Shown piece after piece: positions 16,175 through 24,258 of a DNA stretch of 64,000 nt; positions within the stretch are counted from its first letter, which is position 1; each line of letters starts with the position of its first letter. The DNA comes from Streptomyces sp. A1277 (GTDB taxonomy: Bacteria > Actinomycetota > Actinomycetes > Streptomycetales > Streptomycetaceae), in the NCBI RefSeq assembly GCF_004795015.1, contig NZ_SSBI01000034.1:1-64000 (forward strand), given 5' to 3'. Position numbers and translations under genes: made by a program. Under the pieces are notes generated by a model. The model was given only the letters and a program-made list of their open reading frames with translations. It had not been told where the DNA came from and did no database searches.

Positions 16175-19048
16175 GTGGCACGGGCCATCGTGCGAGAGAC
16201 GGGTACGGGCGCACGGAGGGCGTCGCCGCTGGCCACGCCGGAAGCGGGTGCCTTCGCGAGGGAGCTGCTCGACAGGGGCTGGGCAGCGGTGTTCCTGCCC
16301 GGTGAGCCCGCCCGGCTCGGGCGGTTGCTGTTGTGGAAGACCGCCGGGTCGGCTGCCTGGAACGGCGCGATGCCCACCGGTGTCGAGACCGATGCGGTGG
16401 AGCTGGTCCTGCCGCACGGCCGCTCGGTCCGGCGACGCAGGGTGGAGGTTTATGCGCTCCCTCCCGCCGTCGCCGTTTCCGCTCTGGCCGGAGCCGTACC
16501 GGCACATCCCTCCGGGGCCGCGTGGCAGGCCGCCGCCCGTTTCGCGCTACGGCTGCTTGCCGACGGCCGACTCCACCCCGCTCTCACCCCGGCCGGTTAC
16601 GACACCTGGCAGGTGGGCCCCTTCACCGCCGCTCAGCGGCAGGCGCTCGATGGCCTGGCCGCCGCTTTCCCGCCCCACGCCCACTGTCTGCCCGAGGCCG
16701 GCCCGGCCCCGTTGCGCATCACCGAACCAGGCGCTCTGGTACGCCGGTTCTGTGACTCGGTGGCCGACGATCTGGTCCGCAGCCCGGCTGCTTCGCTCGC
16801 CATGGGGGCGCTGCCGTATGCCTGGCGCGAGGCGCGTGCGATGCCCGCCTTGCGTGAGTGGGCCGAGGAGACCGCCGCCGCGTTCACCGCAGAGGTTCGT
16901 GTCTCGCTGCGCGTCGACGTACCGGAGGGGCGGCGTCAGCAGTTCCGGGCCGTCGTGCAGGTGCACACCGCGGCGGATCCGGCGCTTGTCGTCGAGGCCG
17001 CACGGGTGTGGAGCGCACCGGCCGAATCGGAACGGCTGCTCGGCCCGCGCGCCGAGACCGAGACGCTGCTCGCACTGCGCCGCGGCGCCCGTGTCTGGCC
17101 CCCGCTGCAGCGGCTCCTCAAGGAAGCCGCTCCCGATCAGCTCCGTCTTGTCGATGACGAAGCCGTCGACCTGCTGGGGGACGCCACCGACGCTCTGCGC
17201 GCGGCGGGTATCGACGTGCACTGGCCGCGCGAGCTGGTCAAGGCGCTTAGCGCCACCGCGGAGATCGGACAACGCACCGCACCCGGTTCCAGCGCGGGCG
17301 GTTTCCTGGGGGCGGATGCTCTCCTCGACTTCCGCTGGAGGCTCGCGCTGGGCGACGATCCGCTCACCGAGGCCGAGATGGACGCCCTCGCCGAGGTGCG
17401 CCGCCCCCTCATCCGGTTGCGCGACCAGTGGGTGGTCGCCGACCCGAAGCTGGTCGCCCGAGCCAGGCGCCGCCGGATGGAACCGCTCACTCCCATGGAG
17501 GCGCTGAGCGCCGCACTGACCGGTGAGGTGGACAAGGGCGGCCAGTCGGTCCCCTGTACAGCGATCGGTGCGCTCGGCGCCCTCGTCGCCCGTATCCGCA
17601 ATCCCGAATCCTCCGCTCCCGCTCCGCAGCCCGCCGCACTCAAGGCCACGTTGCGCGACTACCAGAAGCGCGGCCTCGCCTGGCTGGCCGAGATGTGCGA
17701 GCTCGGCCTCGGCGGCTGTCTCGCCGACGACATGGGCCTGGGCAAGACCATTACCCTCCTCGCCCTCCACCTGCACCGTCAGACCGACCCGGCCACCGCA
17801 GGCCCCACCCTCGTCGTCTGCCCCACCTCCTTGCTCGGCAACTGGCAGCGGGAGGCGGCAAGGTTCGCGCCGGCCACACCCGTACGCCGCTACCACGGCG
17901 GCGACCGCCACCTCACGGACCTGGCCGACGACGAGATCGTCCTGGTCACCTACGGGGTGCTGAGGCGCGACCGTGAAGTGCTCGCCGAGACCGCCTGGTC
18001 GCTGGTCACCGCGGATGAGGCCCAGCACGTCAAGAATCCCTACGCCGTCACCGCCCGCGCACTGCGGGCCCTGCCCGCCGGCGCCCGCGTCGCTCTCACG
18101 GGCACGCCCGTGGAGAACAACCTCTCCGAGCTGTGGGCGCTCCTGGACTGGACCACACCTGGACTCCTCGGCCCGCTCACCGCCTTCCGCGACCGGTACG
18201 CCCGCCCGGTCGAGACGGGCGAGGACCCCGAGGCCGCCGAGCGACTGTCCCGTCTCGTACGTCCCTTCCTGCTGCGCCGCAAGAAGTCCGACCCGGGCAT
18301 CGCGCCCGAATTGCCGCCCAAGACCGAGACCGACCGCGTCGTGCCGCTGACGGCCGAGCAGGCCGGCCTGTACGAGGCGGCGGTCCGCGAAACCATGGCG
18401 AAGATCGCGGAAGCGGATGGGATCGCCCGGCGCGGGCTGGTGCTGAAGCTGCTCACCGCCCTGAAGCAGATCTGCAACCACCCCGCCCAGTACTTGCGTC
18501 AGTCCACGCCGGTACGTGGCCGCTCCGGCAAGCTGGACCTGCTTGACGAGCTGATCGACACCATCACCGCCGAGGGCGAGTCGGTGCTGGTCTTCACCCA
18601 GTACAAGCAGATGGCGACCCTCCTGGAGAAGCACCTCGCCGAACGTGGTGTCCCCACCCTCTTCCTGCACGGTGGCACGCCCGTCTCCCGGCGCGAGGAC
18701 ATGGTGGAACGCTTCCAGCGGGGTGAAGTGCCGGTGTTCCTGCTGTCTTTGAAGGCTGCGGGCACCGGACTCAACCTCACCCGTGCCACCCACGTCGTGC
18801 ACTACGACCGGTGGTGGAACCCGGCTGTCGAGGACCAGGCAACCGATCGCGCATACCGCATCGGCCAAGACAAACCCGTCCAGGTGCACAAGCTTCTCGC
18901 GGAGGGGACCGTGGAGGACAAGGTGGCGAAGCTACTGGAATCCAAGCGCGCGCTCGCCGATGCCGTCATCGGCGCAGGCGAGGCCGCCCTGACCGAACTC
19001 TCCGATGCCGACCTCGCCGAACTCGTCGCCCTGGGGAGCCGGCCATGA
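16175..19048 (+). CDS. SNF2-family DEAD/DEAH-type helicase
   Basis: A 957-residue SNF2 ATPase. An N-terminal region of about 480 residues resembles the SNF2 helicase-associated domain found in bacterial members. The RecA-like core follows: motif I DDMGLGKT near 518-525, motif II DEAQ at 614-617, then GTPVENN and a C-terminal helicase domain ending with QATDRAYRIGQ near 887. It should translocate on duplex DNA using ATP. The GTG at 16175 has GAGGGGG upstream; the frame is open further 5' but without family similarity. Its stop overlaps the next gene (ATGA), giving a SNF2-SWIM operon. It lies between LLM fragments 2 and 3, so it is probably island cargo. Confidence 0.9.
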   Translation: MARAIVRETGTGARRASPLATPEAGAFARELLDRGWAAVFLPGEPARLGRLLLWKTAGSAAWNGAMPTGVETDAVELVLPHGRSVRRRRVEVYALPPAVAVSALAGAVPAHPSGAAWQAAARFALRLLADGRLHPALTPAGYDTWQVGPFTAAQRQALDGLAAAFPPHAHCLPEAGPAPLRITEPGALVRRFCDSVADDLVRSPAASLAMGALPYAWREARAMPALREWAEETAAAFTAEVRVSLRVDVPEGRRQQFRAVVQVHTAADPALVVEAARVWSAPAESERLLGPRAETETLLALRRGARVWPPLQRLLKEAAPDQLRLVDDEAVDLLGDATDALRAAGIDVHWPRELVKALSATAEIGQRTAPGSSAGGFLGADALLDFRWRLALGDDPLTEAEMDALAEVRRPLIRLRDQWVVADPKLVARARRRRMEPLTPMEALSAALTGEVDKGGQSVPCTAIGALGALVARIRNPESSAPAPQPAALKATLRDYQKRGLAWLAEMCELGLGGCLADDMGLGKTITLLALHLHRQTDPATAGPTLVVCPTSLLGNWQREAARFAPATPVRRYHGGDRHLTDLADDEIVLVTYGVLRRDREVLAETAWSLVTADEAQHVKNPYAVTARALRALPAGARVALTGTPVENNLSELWALLDWTTPGLLGPLTAFRDRYARPVETGEDPEAAERLSRLVRPFLLRRKKSDPGIAPELPPKTETDRVVPLTAEQAGLYEAAVRETMAKIAEADGIARRGLVLKLLTALKQICNHPAQYLRQSTPVRGRSGKLDLLDELIDTITAEGESVLVFTQYKQMATLLEKHLAERGVPTLFLHGGTPVSRREDMVERFQRGEVPVFLLSLKAAGTGLNLTRATHVVHYDRWWNPAVEDQATDRAYRIGQDKPVQVHKLLAEGTVEDKVAKLLESKRALADAVIGAGEAALTELSDADLAELVALGSRP

Positions 19049-20277
19049 GTCCTTCGCTCCCCGGACCGCGCCGCGCACCCGCCCGCGGCAAGCGAGCCTT
19101 CGCCGCGACCTGGTGGGGCCAGGCATGGGTGACGTCCCTGGAGGACTCCACCCTGGACGCCGGACGGCTGTCGCGCGGACGCACCTACGCCCGCAAGGGA
19201 ATGGTCGGCTCGATCAACGTCGCCCCAGGCCGGATCAAGGCCGCTGTCCAGGGCAGTGAGCCGCGCCCGTACCGCTCAGCGGTCCATCTGCCCGTCCTCA
19301 CCGACGCCCAGTGGGACACCCTGCTGGACACGATCGCGGCCCGCGCCGGGCATGTCGCCGCGCTCCTCGACGGCGAAATGCCGGCCGAACTCGTCGACGA
19401 TGCCCGCCAGTCAGACGTGCCACTGCTGCCCGAGGCCACCGAGCTCGATCCCGAGTGCTCCTGCCCCGACTGGGGCCACCCCTGCAAGCATGCTGCCGCG
19501 CTCTGCTACGCCATAGCCGCCGGCATCGACGCCGACCCCTTCGTGATCTTCGCGCTGCGGGGTCGCGATCGCGACGAAATCCTCGCTCAGTTGCGGGCAC
19601 GCCGTACGACAGCTCAGGAGGCCGCCACCTCACCGGCCCCGACCGGCATTCCGGCGGCCGCCGCATACGCCCGCTGGACCGAACGCGCATCCGAACTGCC
19701 CCGGCCCCCGGCCCCTGCTGCCCACGCCTCCGCGCTGCCCGTCGCCCCGCCGCCCGGGACCGGCCTGGCCGCCACGGACCTGGAGCGCCTCATGGCCGAC
19801 GCCGCCGCACGCGCCGAGCGCCTTCTCACGGGCGAGACCGCCAGCCTGTACCTGACCCAGCACCAGGACGCGGTACGGATCGCGGCGAGCAGCCCCGGAC
19901 CCGAGTGGTTCCATCACCTGATCCGGAACACCGGTACCAAGCCGGCCGCGTTCGCCCGTCTCACCCGTGCCTGGCGGTTCGGCGGCTCCCATGGCATGAC
20001 CGTCGCCGAACAGCCCCACACCCCCGACCCGGTGGTGATGACCGCAGCCCGCACCGCCCTGAACGCGGCCCTCGCCGAGATGACCACCACGCACGCTCCC
20101 CTCAGGGGCTGGCGCAACCGGCTCACGCTCACCGGCCACGGCATCCAGCTCCGCCTGGGCACCGACACCCGCTGGTACCCCTACCTCCTGGATGACGACG
20201 GCGAATGGTGGCCCGCGGCACCGGCCGAGGCCGATCCGACCGCAGCACTCACTGCGGTCTGGCGCCGGACCCGGTAA
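19045..20277 (+). CDS. SWIM zinc-finger protein
   Basis: A 410-residue protein. It has an N-terminal conserved block (FAATWWGQAWV) typical of SWIM proteins encoded beside SNF2 helicases and a SWIM zinc finger with ligands C138, C140, C147 and H149 (CxC-x6-CxH). A long Ala/Pro-rich region and a C-terminal domain follow. SWIM fingers bind nucleic acid or protein partners. The ATG overlaps the helicase stop, so the products are made in concert and probably interact. The cellular role of such pairs is not established; repair, replication restart and phage defence are all possible. Confidence 0.85.
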   Translation: MSPSLPGPRRAPARGKRAFAATWWGQAWVTSLEDSTLDAGRLSRGRTYARKGMVGSINVAPGRIKAAVQGSEPRPYRSAVHLPVLTDAQWDTLLDTIAARAGHVAALLDGEMPAELVDDARQSDVPLLPEATELDPECSCPDWGHPCKHAAALCYAIAAGIDADPFVIFALRGRDRDEILAQLRARRTTAQEAATSPAPTGIPAAAAYARWTERASELPRPPAPAAHASALPVAPPPGTGLAATDLERLMADAAARAERLLTGETASLYLTQHQDAVRIAASSPGPEWFHHLIRNTGTKPAAFARLTRAWRFGGSHGMTVAEQPHTPDPVVMTAARTALNAALAEMTTTHAPLRGWRNRLTLTGHGIQLRLGTDTRWYPYLLDDDGEWWPAAPAEADPTAALTAVWRRTR

Positions 20278-20347
20278 CCGGCCGGACAGCCCGAAAGCGG
20301 CCGCACACGGGCGGGGCCGCTGGTCCGACGGACACAGGCTCGTGGAC

Positions 20348-20488
20348 ATGAGTCTGCGTCTGAGCACCGTGGTCCTCCCCGTCGACCGCTGGCACGAAGG
20401 CGGCCGCGCGAAATGGCAGCGGGCCGAGGATCTGGGCCTCCACGCCGCGTACACGTACGACCACCTGTCCTGGCGCAGCTTCCGCGAC
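20348..20488 (+). pseudogene. LLM oxidoreductase, 5' fragment 3
   Basis: The first 47 codons (MSLRLSTVVLPVDRW ... YDHLSWRSFRD) are nearly the same as the intact copy at 44271-43369: I count 14 mismatches in 141 bases. Upstream bases are also similar. Similarity ends at 20488, exactly where a minus-strand PIN-domain gene is cut. The fragment lies in inverted orientation to the intact copy, and the two flank the peptide cluster. Confidence 0.85.
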
Positions 20489-20827
20489 GTCGCTCGTGAT
20501 CACGGTGACGTCGCCGTGCTCCATATGAGCCGTGGCCGCGAGCATCGCATCGATGGCGTACTTGTGACCGTGCAGGCTTTCTGCGGCGAGCAGTCTGCTT
20601 GCCGCACGTGCGATCTCCTCCGTGACGGGGCGCACCTTGGCCAGGGAAACGGCATGGTCGAACGCCGCCTGCGGCACCTCCGGGTCGCGTGCCTCGACCA
20701 GCGCGGCAGCGCTCGTCACGACGAGCAGGTGCAGCCTGCGGGCGACGTCCAGCCATACGGTCATGTCACGGTGGCGACGGGAGAGCTCGGAGAGGGCCTC
20801 GCTGTCGAGAACGAGGGTGCCGCTCAT
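20486..20827 (-). pseudogene. PIN-domain toxin-like gene, 3' truncated
   Basis: From the ATG at 20827, 114 codons encode a PIN-like ribonuclease domain: LVLDSEALSEL with the first acidic residues, then AIDAMLAATA near 91-100 and VTVITSD near 107-113, which supply the remaining acidic cluster. The frame then enters the reversed LLM fragment 3 and continues without a stop to 20249, so the native C-terminus is lost. No antitoxin gene is visible upstream, where about 100 non-coding bases precede the hydrolase gene. Most likely an inactive relic of a VapC-like system. Confidence 0.65.
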
Positions 20828-20933
20828 GTGGCGTCCGCCCGAGCCGACGCACCGCGGTGGGCGGCGCAGGCCGGGTCGGACCACGGGCGCATGAACAAGC
20901 AGTACGCCGACAGCGGTTGTGTGCGCCGTCGTG

Positions 20934-21617
20934 TCAGCTCCCCAGGAACTCCCGCACCTCCGCCACGAATCGCTCGGGTTCCGTGCGGTGGATCAGATGC
21001 CCGGTCTCGATGGTGACCATCCGTCCCCGGGGCACCCGGCGAACCAGTTCGGCGATGCCCGCCTGGGGGACGGGGCTGCTGCCGCCGCCCGCCAGCGCAA
21101 GGGTGGGGGCGGTGATGGCGCCAAGGCGTTCCAGCCATTCCGGTTCGGGGGTGTCGATCTGTCGTCGTACGGCGGGCACCAGGTCCCAGTCGAAGGACAG
21201 CTCCCTGTCCGGACGGACCGCGGCCGACGGCTTCCGGGGCAGCGGCGCGGGGACGTCCTCCAGGACGAGCCGGTCCACCCGGCTGCCGTCCGCCTGGGCC
21301 ACCAGGTAGGCGATGGCACCGCCCATCGAGTGCCCGACCAGGTCCACCCGGTCCAGGCCCAACGCGTCCAGGAAGCCCAGCACGTCGTCGCGCATCAGCG
21401 TCAGCGAGTACGTACCCGGCCAGTCGCTGCGACCGTGCCCGCGGAGGTCGAGGGCGTGGACCTGGCGACCCGTGGCGAGCGCGGGGGCCACCTCGTCCCA
21501 GTCCCCGGCGGTCTCGCCCATGGCATGGAGCAGGACGAGCGGCGGGGCGTCCCGCGGGCCGGAGACCTGGTAGGCGAGGCGGACCCCGGAGACGTCGACC
21601 GAGCGATGATCAACCAT
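20934..21617 (-). CDS. Alpha/beta-fold hydrolase
   Basis: A 227-residue alpha/beta hydrolase with oxyanion motif LLHAMGE near 29-35, nucleophile S97 in GHSMGG, and the C-terminal His H207 in ETGHLIH. The substrate cannot be predicted; proline iminopeptidase-like esterases are the closest look. It is transcribed divergently from mbtH and could be cluster-associated or independent. Confidence 0.85.
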   Translation of the reverse strand: MVDHRSVDVSGVRLAYQVSGPRDAPPLVLLHAMGETAGDWDEVAPALATGRQVHALDLRGHGRSDWPGTYSLTLMRDDVLGFLDALGLDRVDLVGHSMGGAIAYLVAQADGSRVDRLVLEDVPAPLPRKPSAAVRPDRELSFDWDLVPAVRRQIDTPEPEWLERLGAITAPTLALAGGGSSPVPQAGIAELVRRVPRGRMVTIETGHLIHRTEPERFVAEVREFLGS

Positions 21618-21854
21618 GCACGCAACCTAACCGACGTGCCGCCGGTCGCCCGCCCCCGAGCCCGCGCGTGTCCGGCCCGCGAACAGCCCCCGGACAGCCC
21701 GCGCCCGCCGCCTCGCGGGCGGTGCCGCACTCCCGCGCACGTACGGCTCGCAGCCCCGGAGCTACTCCCGTGCAGCTCAAAAGGGTGGGGGCCAGCCACA
21801 GCCGATCACTTCCGCGACAATTCGGTAACCGGTGGATCGGAAAAGGAACTGGCG

Positions 21855-21883
21855 TTACGGTGAAGGAGACCTGTGGGTATAAG
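21855..21883 (+). promoter_or_regulatory. Candidate promoter for mbtH
   Basis: TTACGG (21855-21860) and TATAAG (21878-21883) are separated by 17 bases, close to a housekeeping sigma promoter. It lies in the 451-bp gap 21618-22068 between the divergent hydrolase and mbtH. The rest of the gap shows no convincing gene; a frame open from 21883 into mbtH has no family similarity before the mbtH ATG. Confidence 0.35.
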
Positions 21884-22068
21884 TGTTCGAGGGGGCTGCT
21901 GTGCGTGCGCGGAACACACGCCACAGCACAGCTCTTTTCGGCCACTTATCCACGTCTCTGTGGTCCCCCGGGGCGGTCAGGCGCACCCCACGCGATCCCC
22001 TACTTGACGCCAGGACTCCATCCCGTTGTGGCGTCTATTTCGCCGTGTTCACGATCGGAGCATCTGCG

Positions 22069-22275
22069 ATGAGTAATCCCTTCGAATTCCACGAAGGACG
22101 TTTTGTCGTACTGCAGAATGAGGAGGCATACCACTCGCTGTGGCCGGCGGCCATGGAGGTGCCCGCCGGGTGGCGCCTCGTTCTTAAGGAGTCCTCGCGC
22201 CAAGCGTGCCTGGATTACGTGACAGAAAGAGGGACGGACCTCCGCCCTGCCGGCCTGGCCACCACGACCGCATGA
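22069..22275 (+). CDS. MbtH-like protein
   Basis: A 68-residue MbtH-family protein, which binds NRPS adenylation domains and is needed for their folding or activity. It shows NPFEFHEGRFVVLQNEE, the SLWP stretch, VPAGW and SRQACLDYV. The usual third Trp before TD.RP is Gly here. ATG at 22069 with GGAG eight bases upstream. Its stop overlaps the ATG of the LuxR gene. As the only MbtH protein in the window, it is the expected partner of the NRPS genes. Confidence 0.93.
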   Translation: MSNPFEFHEGRFVVLQNEEAYHSLWPAAMEVPAGWRLVLKESSRQACLDYVTERGTDLRPAGLATTTA

Positions 22276-22916
22276 CCGCGCTGCTTGCCCGTCCCGTTCA
22301 GCGGGTCCGAACTCTGCTGGCAGACGACGACCCCATCTCCCGCGACGTCGTGCAGGTCGCGCTGCGCAGCGATGACCGACTCCACCTCGTGGCGGGCATC
22401 GACAGCCGCCGACCGCTCTCGGAATGGCCCCTGGGCCGGGTCGAGGTCGTCGTGCTCGGCCTCAGCCACGGTGACGTCCTGCTCAGCACGCTGCGGGATC
22501 TCGCCGCCCGCAAGATCAAGTCCGTCGTGGTGGGCCTGGACTGGAACCGCAGGGTCCTCGACAACGTCCTGGCGGCGGGGGCCTCGGGCTGCCTGGTGAA
22601 GGACGCCAGGCTTGAGGGGGTCGTCAGCGGGGTGCGCGCGGTGGCGGCGGGCAACCGCGTCCTGTCGCCCCGCCTCCTGGAGATCTACGCACCGCGCCAC
22701 GCCCGCGACGGCGGCGCCGACGATCTGGTGATATCCCGCCTCACCCTGCGCGAACGGGAGATCCTGAGCCTGCTTGGCGAGGGACTGTCCACGTCCGAGG
22801 TGGCGGCGGCCTGCGGAGTGTCCGGCGCGACCATCAAGAGCCACGTCTCGCACGCCCTCACCAAACTGCGGGCGCGCAGCAGGCTGGAAGCCGTACTGAT
22901 GCTGAAGAGGCAGTAG
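22272..22916 (+). CDS. Atypical LuxR-type response regulator
   Basis: A 214-residue NarL/FixJ-like regulator. The receiver-like domain keeps the acidic pocket (D18-D20) and the conserved Lys in GCLVKDA, but the expected phospho-acceptor position reads VVVLGLSHGD, with Gly63 where Asp should be. The LuxR helix-turn-helix spans about 153-210 (LTLREREILSLLGEG ... TIKSHV). It therefore probably works without phosphorylation, perhaps binding a ligand, as reported for atypical receivers in antibiotic clusters. ATGA-coupled to mbtH; the likely cluster-specific regulator. Confidence 0.88.
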   Translation: MTALLARPVQRVRTLLADDDPISRDVVQVALRSDDRLHLVAGIDSRRPLSEWPLGRVEVVVLGLSHGDVLLSTLRDLAARKIKSVVVGLDWNRRVLDNVLAAGASGCLVKDARLEGVVSGVRAVAAGNRVLSPRLLEIYAPRHARDGGADDLVISRLTLREREILSLLGEGLSTSEVAAACGVSGATIKSHVSHALTKLRARSRLEAVLMLKRQ

Positions 22917-22928
22917 CCTCCGCAACCT

Positions 22929-22962
22929 GGTCCGTCGGCGGCCCCGGGGCCGCCGACGGACC
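22929..22962. terminator. Bidirectional terminator
   Basis: A perfect 34-bp palindrome: the arm GGTCCGTCGGCGGCCCC (22929-22945) is followed directly by its complement (22946-22962). It lies in the 52-bp gap between the convergent LuxR and LeuA-like genes and should stop transcription from both sides. Confidence 0.85.
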
Positions 22963-22968
22963 CCGATC

Positions 22969-24168
22969 TCACACCGTCGCGGGCTGCCCGGCCGGCAGTT
23001 CGCGGTGGCCAGCCAGCTCGCGGGCCAGCCGCTCCTGGACCAGTGACAGGTCCTCGCAGTCGACGCCCTCGCGTTCGCTGATGTGCGTGCGGTAGAGCTG
23101 GTCGAACCGCTCCTCGTCCACATCGGCCCCTATCTGCTCCAGCATGTGGCGCAGTATGCCGCGGCCGGAGTGCCGCCCGATGAGCAGCGAGCGGCTGCGG
23201 CCGAACCGGGACGGCTCTACGAACTCGTACGTGGTCGGATTGCTCAGCATCCCCTTCTGGTGGATGCCCGCCGTAGTGCCGAACACGTACGTGCCGAAGA
23301 TCGGCTTGTTGCGGGGCTCGTCGAGGTGGATGATCCGGCGCAGCGTCTCATACGCGTCGTACATGAGCGACAGGTCGACGCCGGTGCTCATCCCGTACTC
23401 CTCGGTCTTGTACGCGAGGACGGCGGCCAGTTCCTCCAGCGGGGTGTTGCCGCCCCGCTCACCGATGCCGCCCAGCGTCACCTGGACCTCGTCGGCGCCC
23501 GCCCGCAGCGCCGCGAGCGCGTTCGCCAGCGACAGGCCGAAGTCGTTGTGGCAGTGCGTCGAGATCCGTACGGAGGGCGGCACCCAGGACCGGACCTTGG
23601 CGATCAGCGCGCCGTACTCCTCGGGCACGGCACAGCCCGTGGTGTCGGCCAGGATCACGCAGTCCGCGCCCGCCTGGACGGCGCTGTCGCACAGTGCGTG
23701 CACCAGGTCGTCCGCGCCCCGGCTGGCGTCCTCGATGCCCACCGACACGTGGCTCACCCCCAGCGACCGGGCGAAGGCCACGCTGTCGGTGATCTCGTCG
23801 ATGGACTGCTGGCGGGTGATGCCCCGTTTGTGGGTCAGATGGATGTCGCTGCCGGTGGCCACGAGCTGCACCTCGTGGTTGTCGGTGCCGGCTGCCTCCA
23901 CGGCGGTCTCGATGTCGCTGCGCATCGTCCGGGAGAACGTCGCCAGCCGGGCCCGCTTGAGTTCCTGGGCGATCAGCCGAGTCGCCTCGAAGTCGCGGGG
24001 CGAGGACGCGGGGAATGCGGCCTCCACCACGTCGACGCCGAGCTCCTCGATGCGTCGGGCCATCTCCACCTTGTCGTCCGGCTGCATCGCGTTACCGGGC
24101 GCCTGCTCCCCGTCCCGCAGCGTGGTGTCGACTACGGCGATCCGCCGGTTCTGTGTCGGCGCTGTCAT
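22969..24168 (-). CDS. LeuA/homocitrate-synthase-like acyltransferase
   Basis: A 399-residue member of the isopropylmalate/homocitrate synthase family, which condenses acetyl-CoA with a 2-keto acid. Catalytic landmarks are DTTLRDGEQAPG (14-25), the HCHNDFGLSLANALAA metal-binding stretch and GGIGERGGNTPLEE. It stops before the LeuA regulatory dimer domain, so it should be free of leucine feedback, like NifV or homocitrate synthases. Last gene of the minus-strand supply operon with LeuC- and LeuD-like genes. The keto-acid substrate is not predictable; no leuB-like gene is nearby. Confidence 0.9.
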   Translation of the reverse strand: MTAPTQNRRIAVVDTTLRDGEQAPGNAMQPDDKVEMARRIEELGVDVVEAAFPASSPRDFEATRLIAQELKRARLATFSRTMRSDIETAVEAAGTDNHEVQLVATGSDIHLTHKRGITRQQSIDEITDSVAFARSLGVSHVSVGIEDASRGADDLVHALCDSAVQAGADCVILADTTGCAVPEEYGALIAKVRSWVPPSVRISTHCHNDFGLSLANALAALRAGADEVQVTLGGIGERGGNTPLEELAAVLAYKTEEYGMSTGVDLSLMYDAYETLRRIIHLDEPRNKPIFGTYVFGTTAGIHQKGMLSNPTTYEFVEPSRFGRSRSLLIGRHSGRGILRHMLEQIGADVDEERFDQLYRTHISEREGVDCEDLSLVQERLARELAGHRELPAGQPATV

Positions 24169-24182
24169 GGGTCCCTCCCTCA

Positions 24183-24250
24183 GTCAGTGGTCGGTCCGAG
24201 TCAGTGGTCGGTCCGAGTCAGTGGTCGCTCCGAGTCAGTGGTCGCTCCGG
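24183..24250. repeat. Four tandem 17-bp repeats
   Basis: Four uninterrupted copies of GTCAGTGGTCGGTCCGA: 24183-24199, 24200-24216, 24217-24233 and 24234-24250. The last two carry C for G at one position. They fill most of the 90-bp gap between the oxygenase stop (24259) and the LeuA-like start (24168) in the minus-strand operon. Possible roles are regulator iterons for an internal promoter or a mere slippage expansion. Confidence 0.9.
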
Positions 24251-24258
24251 CCGCCCGC

